Made by a program: the position numbers and the translations under genes. A stretch of 40,121 nt of DNA from NCBI GenBank assembly GCA_016218925.1, contig JACRCR010000143.1:1-40121 (forward strand). The letters are read 5' to 3'. Shown piece by piece: positions 25,012-32,473 of this stretch. Origin of the DNA: Deltaproteobacteria bacterium (GTDB lineage: Bacteria; Desulfobacterota; Binatia; UBA1149; CAITLU01). The notes under the pieces were generated by a model. It worked only from the letters and a program-made list of their open reading frames with translations. It was not told the origin of the DNA and did no database searches. Position 1 is the first letter of the stretch. Every line of letters starts with the position of its first letter.

Positions 25012-25101
25012 GGAGAGGTGTCCGAGTCCGGCTGAAGGAGCACGACTCGAAATCGTGTGACCCTAACGGGTCCGTGGGTTCGAATCCCACCCTCTCCGCC
25101 A
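25012..25101 (+). tRNA. tRNA-Ser (anticodon CGA)
   Basis: This class II tRNA is 90 bases long with an encoded CCA. The acceptor stem GGAGAGG pairs with CCTCTCC (25091-25097) with a G discriminator. The anticodon stem CACGA/TCGTG carries the loop CTCGAAA, giving anticodon CGA, which reads UCG. The long variable arm GACCC/GGGTC is characteristic of serine tRNAs, and the T loop is GGTTCGAATCC. Confidence 0.97.
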
Positions 25102-25176
25102 TTCTCTTCCACGGTTGCGTGTCGTTTCGACAAACCCGATGGTCCCGAAGCGCGATCGTGGTAGCATGATTTTTCT

Positions 25177-25941
25177 ATGGAGAATCGACTGAAGACCTTT
25201 CCCGCCATCTTCATCTTTCCGTCGCTGCTCGGGGTGCTTCTCCCGATCGCCGCTGCGCCAGCCATGGCCCAGCAGGACCAGAGTTGCGTGATCACGCTCT
25301 CGCTGATCGACGAAGTCGCGCTCAGCAACCTCGAGTTCCAACTGGATTACTCCGACGCCGGCGGCCAGATCGAAGGCTCCGGCAGGACCGCCGTATGCCG
25401 GCATGCGCTCGGCGGCGCGCTGGCCGCGTTCAATGACGAAGACGCCAATCAGCGCATCAGGGTCGGCATTCTTCGCCTGAAGCAGTTCTCCGGGCCGGCT
25501 GTCCTGGTAGGCTGTCGCTTTTCCTACGATACCTCCGTGCCTGTTGCCGCCGACTTCCATGTCTCGGTTCAGGTCGCCGCCCGCAACGGCGAGGACGCGA
25601 ACGTCAATCCTCTTCCAAAGGTCCAGGTGACCGATATCGAGTGTCCCGGGCAACTCCCGAGCCCGACGACCACCACTACCACCGTGACTACCAGCACCGC
25701 TCCGGTGACCTCGACGACGCTCGTGGTCGACGGGCGTTGCGGCTTCCCGGTCACTGACGGCGAGCAGCCGATGGCGAGCGACGCCCTCTACACGCTTCGC
25801 GCTGCGGTGGGTCTGGCGCCGTGCGCGAAGTGCGTCTGCGACGTAGACGGCAGTGCGAAAGTGGCGGCCAGCGACGCGCTAGCCATACTGCGTGCTGCGG
25901 TGGGTGTCGGAACCCCGTTCGCCTGCCCGGACTGCTCCTGA
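25177..25941 (+). CDS. Secreted cohesin-like protein with Thr linker and dockerin-like C-terminus
   Basis: The product is 254 residues with a signal peptide to about residue 32 (AAPAMAQQ). Residues 36-157 resemble a cohesin-type beta sandwich: NLEFQLDYSDAGGQIEGSG, and the later SGPAVLVGCRFSYD strand that follows a typical SGP turn. Four cysteines here probably form disulfides. A Thr-rich linker (163-182) leads to a dockerin-like module (188-253) made of two ASDALxxLRAAVG helices. The second half has DVDGSAKVAASD, which fits an EF-hand-like calcium loop; the first half lacks its loop acids. A small protein carrying both a cohesin-like and a dockerin-like module could act as an adaptor. The fold calls are by eye; no ribosome-binding site is obvious before the ATG. 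Confidence 0.75.
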   Translation: MENRLKTFPAIFIFPSLLGVLLPIAAAPAMAQQDQSCVITLSLIDEVALSNLEFQLDYSDAGGQIEGSGRTAVCRHALGGALAAFNDEDANQRIRVGILRLKQFSGPAVLVGCRFSYDTSVPVAADFHVSVQVAARNGEDANVNPLPKVQVTDIECPGQLPSPTTTTTTVTTSTAPVTSTTLVVDGRCGFPVTDGEQPMASDALYTLRAAVGLAPCAKCVCDVDGSAKVAASDALAILRAAVGVGTPFACPDCS

Positions 25942-26102
25942 GCGGTAGCATCTCCGGTCCGCGATCTTCGCGAGCGCGGTGATCCGGTCTCCGAAGGACG
26001 GGGGGCCGGCGCGGGCGAGATTGCCGTCAACTTCTCGTACCCTCTGGCTGGCCGGCGCTTTTCGGCCGATACTTCGCCGTGTCTGCATCGAGGACGAATG
26101 TA

Positions 26103-29100
26103 ATGGCGAAGATCCGGGGTTCTTTCCTTCCTCTCTTTGGTCGGTGGCGGCGGCTGGCGCTGCTGGCGGCCGCGGTCGCACTGGCGCTCGCGGTTCTCGC
26201 CGTTCCCGCGCAAGCCCTCATCGTCGCCGGCTCGGCCGCCGATATCTGCGCCGCCGCGGCCGATCCCTGTGTCATCGCCGAGCAGGTCGATGTCGTAGCC
26301 GGCAGCGTTCTGGACTTCGGTACGCGCGCAGTGGTCCTGGAGGGCGCGGGGGTTCTCAACTTCGGTATCGGCGACGGGTCGCTGTTGTGCGGGCGTTTCG
26401 CCGCCACCAGTGCCAGCGCGTCGGTGACGGCAAGGGGCAACGATCCGAACGGAGGCACGGCCGGCGGCAACGTCAACATCTTCTCGAGGCGACGCTGCTC
26501 CGGGAACGCCTCGCTGCCGTGCTTTGTCGACGGCGATTGCTCGGTTGCCGGCGCCGGCATTTGCAGCGCCGGTGACGGAAGCATCGTCGTGGCCGGCAAG
26601 ATCCTCGGCAATGCCGACACCGCGGCGCGCCTTTACCTGCGAGCGGCCGCCGACGTGCAACTGGACAAGCTGGTCTCGGCGGCCGGGACGCTCAGCACCT
26701 CCGACGGCGGCGCGATCACGGTCGAGTCGACGCAGGGATCCATCACCACCAGCGACAAGCTCGAAGTCGCCTCCGGATCTCAGGGAAGCGGCGGAGATAT
26801 CGCGTTGTCGGCCGCTCTCGATGTCGGCGTCGGCGCCATCATCGACGCCGATGGTGGCGATTTCGATGGCGGTTCCGTCGCCATCGCGGCCGGTCGCGCC
26901 GTGGCGATCGGTGATGACGTGACCGCGAACTCTGCGGCTGGCGCCGGCTTCGGCGGCATCATCGCGGTAACAGCCGGTACCGACATCTCGATCGTCGGCG
27001 GCGGCGCGACCAATCGTTTGAACGTCAGCACCGAGGGCCATCAGTCCGCCGAGAACTACGGCGGCGACGGTGGAACCCAGTCGTACGACGCGGGCGGGTC
27101 GATCGTCCTCTCGCGCTACGTGCGCCTGGATTCCAACGGTGCTCCGCCCGACGGGTTCGGCGACTCGATCACGTTCTCGGCCGGGGCCGGCATCAGCATC
27201 GACGGCGCGGTGTACAGCAAGGCCAAGGGAAGTTTCGGGGGTGGCGGGTCGATCGAAGTGGTTGCCGGTGGCGACATCGTCGCGTCCGCTACCGCGCTGC
27301 TCGACGTCACCGGCTTCGCGGCCGGCGGCGGCGACGTGCTGCTCGAACCGAGCGGCGATCTCGTGTTCGACGGAGACGCCGAGGCGGGCGGCTCCAGTGC
27401 CGGCGTGGCGGGGCGCCTGCTCGCGCTGGTGGGCGGACGGGCGAGCATCGGCGGCACCATCGCGACCGCCGGCGGCAGTTCATCGTTCTCGCACGGGCAG
27501 ATCCGCGTCGCTGCCTGCCGCGTGTCGATCACCGGCAGTCTCACCAACGGCGGCGTGGCGGGCGAGAATCTCCTGATCGGTCGCGAGAATATCAAAGTCC
27601 TCACCGGAGGCCGCGTCATCGCCAATGGAGCCGGCGGCAGCAACACCATGCAGTATCGCGCAGCCGCCAAACCGCCCGTCGTGCAGGGCACGGTCTCGCC
27701 CTCTGCGATCCTGGCGGTTGACGAGGCGCTGGTCGGATGCCCCGTGTGCGGCAACGCGGAAGTCGATCAGGGCGAGACCTGCGACGACGGCGCCACGGTG
27801 GACGGCGACGGTTGCAGCGCCGCGTGTCAGGACGAGGGCTGCATCGCCCAGACTCCCGGCTATCCCTCGACGCCGCTGTGCGACGATGCCAGCCAGTGCA
27901 CGAACGACGCCTGCGATTCGATCACCCACACGTGTGCGCACGGCGCCAGCGACTGTTCCGACTCGATCGCGTGCACGGCGGATGCGTGTGCGGGGACAAC
28001 CTGCACGCATACGCCGATGCCTGCCGAGTGCGCCGACACCAATCCCTGCACGCTCGATCTGTGCTCTACCAACGTCGGCTGCCTCCACACGCCCCAGGAC
28101 GGCACCTGCGATGACGGCGTGTTCTGCGACGGCACCGATTCGTGCGCGGGAGGAACCTGCAGTGGGCACGCCGGAGATCCGTGTGTTTCGGGAGGCGAGT
28201 GCGCCGACGCGTGCGACGAGGTTCTCGACTCGTGTTTCGATCCGAGCGGCACCGCTTGCACGGATGATGCCGACGTTTGTACCGACGACACCTGCGACGG
28301 CGCTGGAACCTGCGTGCACAACGCCAATACCGCGCCGTGCGACGACGGGTTGTTCTGCACCGGCGCCGACGTCTGCGCGCTCGGGGCTTGCAGCGTGCAC
28401 GGCGGCGATCCGTGCGCGTCGGGTCCGCAGTGCCAGCGCGTTTGCGACGAGAGCGGCGCTTCGTGTGTCGAACCCGCCGGCACACCGTGCGCCGACGACG
28501 GCAACTCCTGCACCGATGACTGGTGCGATGCGAGCGGCTCGTGCACGCATCCGCCGATCGCGTCCACCTGCGACGATCTCGATCTGTGCACCACCGACGA
28601 AACCTGTGATGCGGGCCAGTGCGTGGCGACGCCCGCTCCTGAACTGAGCGTCACGGCGCTCAAGGCCTCGCTGCGCAGCGGCGCCGATGACGACGCGTTG
28701 GTCCTGAAGGGAGGACTTGCGCTGTCCGCGCTGACGGTGGCGCCGAGCGACGTCGATGTCAGGCTCGTCGTGACCGATCTGATTGGCGGAGTGCTCTACG
28801 ACGCCACGGTCCCGCTCGGAGCTTTCGTCAATGCCCGCGGGGCCGGCTCGGTATTCCGCTTCCGCGCTTCATCGCCGCTGCAGGCCGGAGGCATTGTCAA
28901 GGCACTGTTCAAGAAGATCCCGGCGTTACAGACCGTTCGCCTTCGTTTCAAGGTCGACGCGGTCGACCTGACGTCGCTCGGCGTGCAGCCGATGCTGTCG
29001 GTCGCCCTGCTGCTCGGGGATACGCCCGGCACGGCGCCTTGCGCCAGCGCCATCGACCTGGGATGCACGGGGACCGCGGTGAGGCTCTCGTGCAAGAGCC

Positions 29101-29105
29101 CGTGA
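26103..29105 (+). CDS. Giant secreted Cys-rich protein, paralogue of the 20.2 kb gene
   Basis: The product is 1000 residues from the ATG at 26103 (GAGGA eight bases upstream). A signal peptide ends near PAQA. The mature N-terminus matches the 1248-residue protein (AADICAAAADPC, QVDVVAGSVLDFGTR). Gly/Asp-rich solenoid rungs run to about residue 540, with only one short cysteine unit where the paralogue has four. A DUF4215 unit (CGNAEVDQGETCDDG) and a cysteine-rich stalk occupy about 545-845; the stalk lacks the exact 107-residue repeats. Instead of a dockerin-like module the protein ends in an Ig-like domain (about 845-1000) with SVFRFRA and GGIVKALFKKI, resembling the end of the cytochrome at 7.8 kb. 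It is probably a surface protein. Confidence 0.82.
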   Translation: MAKIRGSFLPLFGRWRRLALLAAAVALALAVLAVPAQALIVAGSAADICAAAADPCVIAEQVDVVAGSVLDFGTRAVVLEGAGVLNFGIGDGSLLCGRFAATSASASVTARGNDPNGGTAGGNVNIFSRRRCSGNASLPCFVDGDCSVAGAGICSAGDGSIVVAGKILGNADTAARLYLRAAADVQLDKLVSAAGTLSTSDGGAITVESTQGSITTSDKLEVASGSQGSGGDIALSAALDVGVGAIIDADGGDFDGGSVAIAAGRAVAIGDDVTANSAAGAGFGGIIAVTAGTDISIVGGGATNRLNVSTEGHQSAENYGGDGGTQSYDAGGSIVLSRYVRLDSNGAPPDGFGDSITFSAGAGISIDGAVYSKAKGSFGGGGSIEVVAGGDIVASATALLDVTGFAAGGGDVLLEPSGDLVFDGDAEAGGSSAGVAGRLLALVGGRASIGGTIATAGGSSSFSHGQIRVAACRVSITGSLTNGGVAGENLLIGRENIKVLTGGRVIANGAGGSNTMQYRAAAKPPVVQGTVSPSAILAVDEALVGCPVCGNAEVDQGETCDDGATVDGDGCSAACQDEGCIAQTPGYPSTPLCDDASQCTNDACDSITHTCAHGASDCSDSIACTADACAGTTCTHTPMPAECADTNPCTLDLCSTNVGCLHTPQDGTCDDGVFCDGTDSCAGGTCSGHAGDPCVSGGECADACDEVLDSCFDPSGTACTDDADVCTDDTCDGAGTCVHNANTAPCDDGLFCTGADVCALGACSVHGGDPCASGPQCQRVCDESGASCVEPAGTPCADDGNSCTDDWCDASGSCTHPPIASTCDDLDLCTTDETCDAGQCVATPAPELSVTALKASLRSGADDDALVLKGGLALSALTVAPSDVDVRLVVTDLIGGVLYDATVPLGAFVNARGAGSVFRFRASSPLQAGGIVKALFKKIPALQTVRLRFKVDAVDLTSLGVQPMLSVALLLGDTPGTAPCASAIDLGCTGTAVRLSCKSP

Positions 29106-29221
29106 GGGGCACCCGCGCGGTCACGGCTCGTGAGGTCTGCGGCCAAGGGCCGACGCCAGCCGTGCGTCCGAGATTTTGAGCGCCGTTGCCGCGCTGCTAC
29201 GGTAGAGCCTCGAGACGCCGC

Positions 29222-29866
29222 GTGACCTCTTTCCCCGAACAGATCCGTATCTTTCCGCTCAGCGAGGTCGTGCTCTTTCCCGAAACGATGCTGCCGCTGC
29301 ACATCTTCGAACCTCGCTACCGCGAGTTGCTGGCAGACGCACTGGCCGGCGACCGCACGATCGGCATGGTATTGATCAAGGATGCCGAGGCCGATCCGCT
29401 TCCTTCCGTGTACGCGGTCGGCTGCGCTGGAACCATCATCGAGCACAAGCCCTTCACGGACGGCCGTTCGCTGGTGGTGCTCAAGGGGACCGTGAAGTTC
29501 CGTATTCGGCGCGAGTTGGACCTGGGCAAGCTCTACCGCGTGGTCGAAGCCCAGGCTCTGTACGAGGGACCACCGCCGATGGATCAGGTGCGTTCATGGC
29601 GCAACGACCTGCGCGAAGGCCTGCGTGAACTGGTCAAGGCCAGCGCCGGCGAGGAAGGGATGGTCGAGAGGCTGTTCGACAAGCTCGACCTGCTGGCGAT
29701 GACCAACTCGCTGTGTGCGAGCCTGCCGCTCGACGTTCTGGAAAAACAGAGTCTGCTCGAGTGTCCCACCATCGAGCGACGCGAGCGCCTGCTGTGCGAA
29801 CTGCTGCGCTTCAAGGCGCTCGAAGCGAGGCTCGGGATCGACGGTTCGCGAGAGGCCGACACCTGA
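29222..29866 (+). CDS. LON substrate-binding (N-terminal) domain protein
   Basis: The product is 214 residues from the GTG at 29222, which gives TSFPEQIRIFPLSEVVLFP, the standard start of this family. The PUA-like beta domain of Lon proteases (LPLHIFEPRYRELLADAL, then IGMVLIK) is followed by a helical bundle. The AAA+ and protease domains are absent, so it is a stand-alone homologue of the type often called peptidase S16. Its function is uncertain: protein binding or a CRBN/PUA-like role has been suggested for such proteins. The HAD phosphatase gene follows 42 bases later and may be co-transcribed. Confidence 0.9.
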   Translation: MTSFPEQIRIFPLSEVVLFPETMLPLHIFEPRYRELLADALAGDRTIGMVLIKDAEADPLPSVYAVGCAGTIIEHKPFTDGRSLVVLKGTVKFRIRRELDLGKLYRVVEAQALYEGPPPMDQVRSWRNDLREGLRELVKASAGEEGMVERLFDKLDLLAMTNSLCASLPLDVLEKQSLLECPTIERRERLLCELLRFKALEARLGIDGSREADT

Positions 29867-29908
29867 GGGCGCAGTCGCCTTTCGCCGCCGTATGCCAAGG
29901 AGACAAGC

Positions 29909-30574
29909 GTGAAACTTCGGCGCCCCGTCGCGTGCGCGATCTTCGACCTCGATGGCGTGTTGCTCGATACCGAGCACTTCTACACCGAGGTGACGCAGCA
30001 GATCTGCCGCGACTACGGCAAGACTTTCGACTGGTCGATCAAACGCAACATGATCGGGCGTCCTTCGCTGGAGTCGGCGCAGTATCTGGTCGACGCTCTT
30101 TCGCTTCCGATCAGTCCCCAAGAGTATCTGCGCCGTCGCACCGAGCGTCTCGAGGAACTGTTCCCTACTGCCGCCGAGCAGGCCGGCGCCGAAGCATTCA
30201 CGCGCGCCCTCGCCGGCGCCGCAGTGCCGCTGGCGGTGGCGACCAGCAGCGAGCGCGAACTGTTCGAACTGAAGACGCGCAAGCACCGCGCCTGGTTCTC
30301 GATCTTCGCGGCCGTGGTGGTGGGCGACGATCCACGGGTAGAGTCCGGCAAGCCGGCACCGGACATATTTCTGGTGGCCGCTGCATCGCTGGGGATCCAG
30401 CCGGAGCGCTGCGTGGTGTTCGAGGATGCGCCGGTAGGACTCGACGCGGCCAAGGCTGCCGGCATGCAGGTGGTGGCGCTTCCCGATCCCGCCATGGAGC
30501 GGGCGCCGTATGCGCGCGCCGATCTGGTCATCGACCGGTTCGCCGATCTCACTCCCGCCGATCTCGGATTCTGA
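29909..30574 (+). CDS. HAD-superfamily phosphatase (subfamily IA)
   Basis: This 221-residue hydrolase has the nucleophile/acid pair Asp13 and Asp15 in IFDLDGVLLDTE, motif II AVATSS, the motif III lysine in SGKPAPDIF, and motif IV VVFEDAPVGLDAAKAAGM. The helical cap between motifs I and II places it with beta-phosphoglucomutase-like and pseudouridine-5'-phosphatase-like (HDHD1/GPP) enzymes. Substrates of such proteins are small sugar or nucleoside phosphates; the specific one is not evident. The GTG start is supported by AAGGAG about eight bases upstream. The gene runs convergently into the OsmC gene. Confidence 0.9.
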   Translation: MKLRRPVACAIFDLDGVLLDTEHFYTEVTQQICRDYGKTFDWSIKRNMIGRPSLESAQYLVDALSLPISPQEYLRRRTERLEELFPTAAEQAGAEAFTRALAGAAVPLAVATSSERELFELKTRKHRAWFSIFAAVVVGDDPRVESGKPAPDIFLVAAASLGIQPERCVVFEDAPVGLDAAKAAGMQVVALPDPAMERAPYARADLVIDRFADLTPADLGF

Positions 30575-30575
30575 G

Positions 30576-30604
30576 CCGGCTGCCGCGGCGCAGCGGGTCG
30601 TTTT
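30576..30604 (+). terminator. Candidate terminator between HAD and OsmC genes
   Basis: A bulged GC-rich hairpin (CCG-G-CTGC paired with GCAG-CGG) two bases after the stop codon is followed by GTCGTTTT. It sits between convergent genes 43 bases apart. Confidence 0.5.
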
Positions 30605-30617
30605 CCCAGTCGAACAA

Positions 30618-31025
30618 TCAGCCCCAGCGAAATACCACCGGCACGTCGATGGCCGGCAGCAGGCTCAGTCTGACCGGGCAGGTGTGAGCCGCGCTCTCCA
30701 GAGTCTTGCGTGCATTTTCATCCAGAGCGCTGGGCACGTCGATCGTCACGCTCAGTCTGGAGATGCGGCGCGGTCCCTGCGCGGTCATCTCCTTGTCGAC
30801 GCCTACTCTGGTTCCCTCGATGTTCCAGTCGTGACGGTCGGCGAAGATTCCCATGATCGTGACCATGCAGGTACCGAGCGCGGTGGCCACCAGATCGGTG
30901 GGAGAGAACGATTCGCCGCGGCCGTGGTTGTCCACCGGCGCATCGGTAGTGAGTTCGCGTCCCGACGGTTCGTGAACCGCCTCGCAGCGCAGTCCGCCGG
31001 TATAGGTGATGTCGATATGAACCAT
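30618..31025 (-). CDS. OsmC/Ohr-family protein
   Basis: This 135-residue protein is related to thiol-dependent peroxidases that reduce organic hydroperoxides. Both redox cysteines are visible: one in TALGTCMVTIMG and one in AAHTCPVRLSL. The FSPTDLVATALG segment before the first cysteine is the usual OsmC signature. AGGAG lies upstream of the ATG. The gene lies 50 bases downstream of the CoA racemase gene on the same strand, so the two probably share a transcript. An exact peroxide substrate cannot be named. Confidence 0.92.
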   Translation of the reverse strand: MVHIDITYTGGLRCEAVHEPSGRELTTDAPVDNHGRGESFSPTDLVATALGTCMVTIMGIFADRHDWNIEGTRVGVDKEMTAQGPRRISRLSVTIDVPSALDENARKTLESAAHTCPVRLSLLPAIDVPVVFRWG

Positions 31026-31075
31026 TGCCCGTCGTCTCCTGAGTTGTTGCGTTCCTGCTTCGCCGGCTTCGTCTC

Positions 31076-32215
31076 TCAGCCGATCGCTCCCCGGCTGCGC
31101 AGTTCGGCGATGGTTTCGGCGCCGACACCTATTTCGCCGAAGACGGTGTCGGTGTCAGCCCCCGAGATTGGCGCGGCCGGACAGCCGCTGCCCGGCGTGC
31201 GCGACAGGCGCGGGGCCGGGGCCGGCATTCGTGAGCCAGCCACACCCCCGATGAAGGTCGAGCGCGCGACGTTGTGGGGGTGATCGGCGGCTTCATCCAA
31301 GCCCAGGATCGGCGCGACGCAGGCGTCGGTGCCGTCGAAGACCTGGGTCCACTGCGCTCGGGTCTTGGTCGCGAACACCTTCGCGAACAACTCGTGGGTC
31401 GGTTCCCAACTCGAGCGGTCCATCTGGTGCGGCAGCGCGTCGGCGTCGAGGCCGAGCCCTTCGAGCAGTCGCGCGTAGAACTGTGGCTCGATGGCCCCTA
31501 CCGCCATGAACCCGCCGTCGCTGGTTCGGTACGTGTCGTAGAACGGAGCGCCGGTATCGAGCAGGTTGATGCCACGCTCGCCGGACCACAGACCAGCGTG
31601 GAAGAGGCCGAACAAGAAGGTGCTGAGGTGCGCGGCGCCGTCCACCATTGCCGCGTCGACAACCTGCCCTTTGCCGGAGTTGCTGCGTTCGAACAGCGCG
31701 AGCAGCACACCCAGCGCGCACAGCATGCCGCCGCCGGCGAAGTCGCCGACCAGATTGACCGGCGGCAGCGGCCTTTCCCCTTTGCGGCCGCAAAGGCCGA
31801 GCGCGCCCGACAATGCGATGTAGTCGATGTCATGCCCCGCCATCGATGCGTAAGGGCCGGTCTGTCCCCAGCCGGTCAGGCGCGCGTAGATCAGTCGCGG
31901 ATTGCGGGCCATGGCCACCTGAGGGCCGACTCCGAGTTTCTCCATGACGCCGGGACGAAAGGGTTCGATCAGGACGTCGGCCTTCTCGATCAGGCGCAGC
32001 AACAGATCGACGCCTGCGGGATCTTTCATGTTGACGCCTGCCGAACGCTTTCCGCGGGCCAGATAGTCGCGGGTGGGGTCCGGGCGCGACCCGGTGGTTG
32101 GACTTCGATCCACCCGCACGACGTCGGCACCGAAGTCCGCGAGAATCATTCCCGCGTAAGGCGCCGGCGCGAGGCCGGCCATCTCGATTACGCGAATTCC
32201 TGAAAGAGGTCCCAT
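31076..32215 (-). CDS. Alpha-methylacyl-CoA racemase (family III CoA-transferase fold)
   Basis: This 379-residue enzyme of the CaiB/BaiF superfamily interconverts the 2R and 2S epimers of 2-methyl-branched acyl-CoAs before beta-oxidation. The racemase-specific catalytic residues are visible: His128 in MAGHDIDYIALSG and Asp158 in PPVNLVGDFAGGG. CoA-binding features such as YLARGKRSAGVNMKDP and EPFRPGVMEKLG are present. The ATG has AAGGA six bases upstream. With the thiolase-like enzyme at 15-16 kb it suggests use of branched or steroid-type acyl chains, although the two are not adjacent. It is divergent from the first DUF4215 gene. Confidence 0.92.
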   Translation of the reverse strand: MGPLSGIRVIEMAGLAPAPYAGMILADFGADVVRVDRSPTTGSRPDPTRDYLARGKRSAGVNMKDPAGVDLLLRLIEKADVLIEPFRPGVMEKLGVGPQVAMARNPRLIYARLTGWGQTGPYASMAGHDIDYIALSGALGLCGRKGERPLPPVNLVGDFAGGGMLCALGVLLALFERSNSGKGQVVDAAMVDGAAHLSTFLFGLFHAGLWSGERGINLLDTGAPFYDTYRTSDGGFMAVGAIEPQFYARLLEGLGLDADALPHQMDRSSWEPTHELFAKVFATKTRAQWTQVFDGTDACVAPILGLDEAADHPHNVARSTFIGGVAGSRMPAPAPRLSRTPGSGCPAAPISGADTDTVFGEIGVGAETIAELRSRGAIG

Positions 32216-32376
32216 GTCAGTCCTTTTGCTCGTTCTTCGCTGGTTTGCGCGGCTTGGTCCGTCCGAATCGACGCAACGGAGTGGTGGCGCTGGCTACGTC
32301 GCTGCGGCCGCCGAGTCAAAATCAATCTCGCTCGGCAGAGTTAAATCGAAACCCCTGCATTCCCGCGGATGTAGCG

Positions 32377-32406
32377 TTGACACGGGGCGCCGGAACCGGG
32401 CATAGT
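32377..32406 (+). promoter_or_regulatory. Promoter of the first DUF4215 gene
   Basis: TTGACA (32377-32382) is separated by 18 bases from CATAGT (32401-32406). The -35 hexamer and about 12 bases before it (GCGGATGTAGCG) are identical to those before the second DUF4215 gene. Confidence 0.72.
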
Positions 32407-32473
32407 CGGGCTTCGCTCGGGGGCTCCGCCAATCTCCCGTCCATCGGGAACCCGGCCGTCGTCACAGGTCACT
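32407..32473 (+). promoter_or_regulatory. Conserved structured 5' leader, copy 1
   Basis: This 67-base leader shares most of its sequence with copy 2: TCGCTCGGGGGCT, CGCCAATCTCCCGT, TCGGGAACCCG and TCACAGGTC. Small GGC/GCC and CGGG/CCCG hairpins can form. No recognised riboswitch class fits. The start codon has only a weak AGG upstream. Confidence 0.55.

Noticed and set aside
25012-25101. tRNA-Ser as the attachment site of an integrated element
   Set aside because: No second copy of the tRNA 3' end and no integrase gene were seen in the window.
32407-32473. Known riboswitch (cyclic di-GMP, SAM, cobalamin, fluoride)
   Set aside because: None of the conserved cores of these classes could be matched in the leader by eye.
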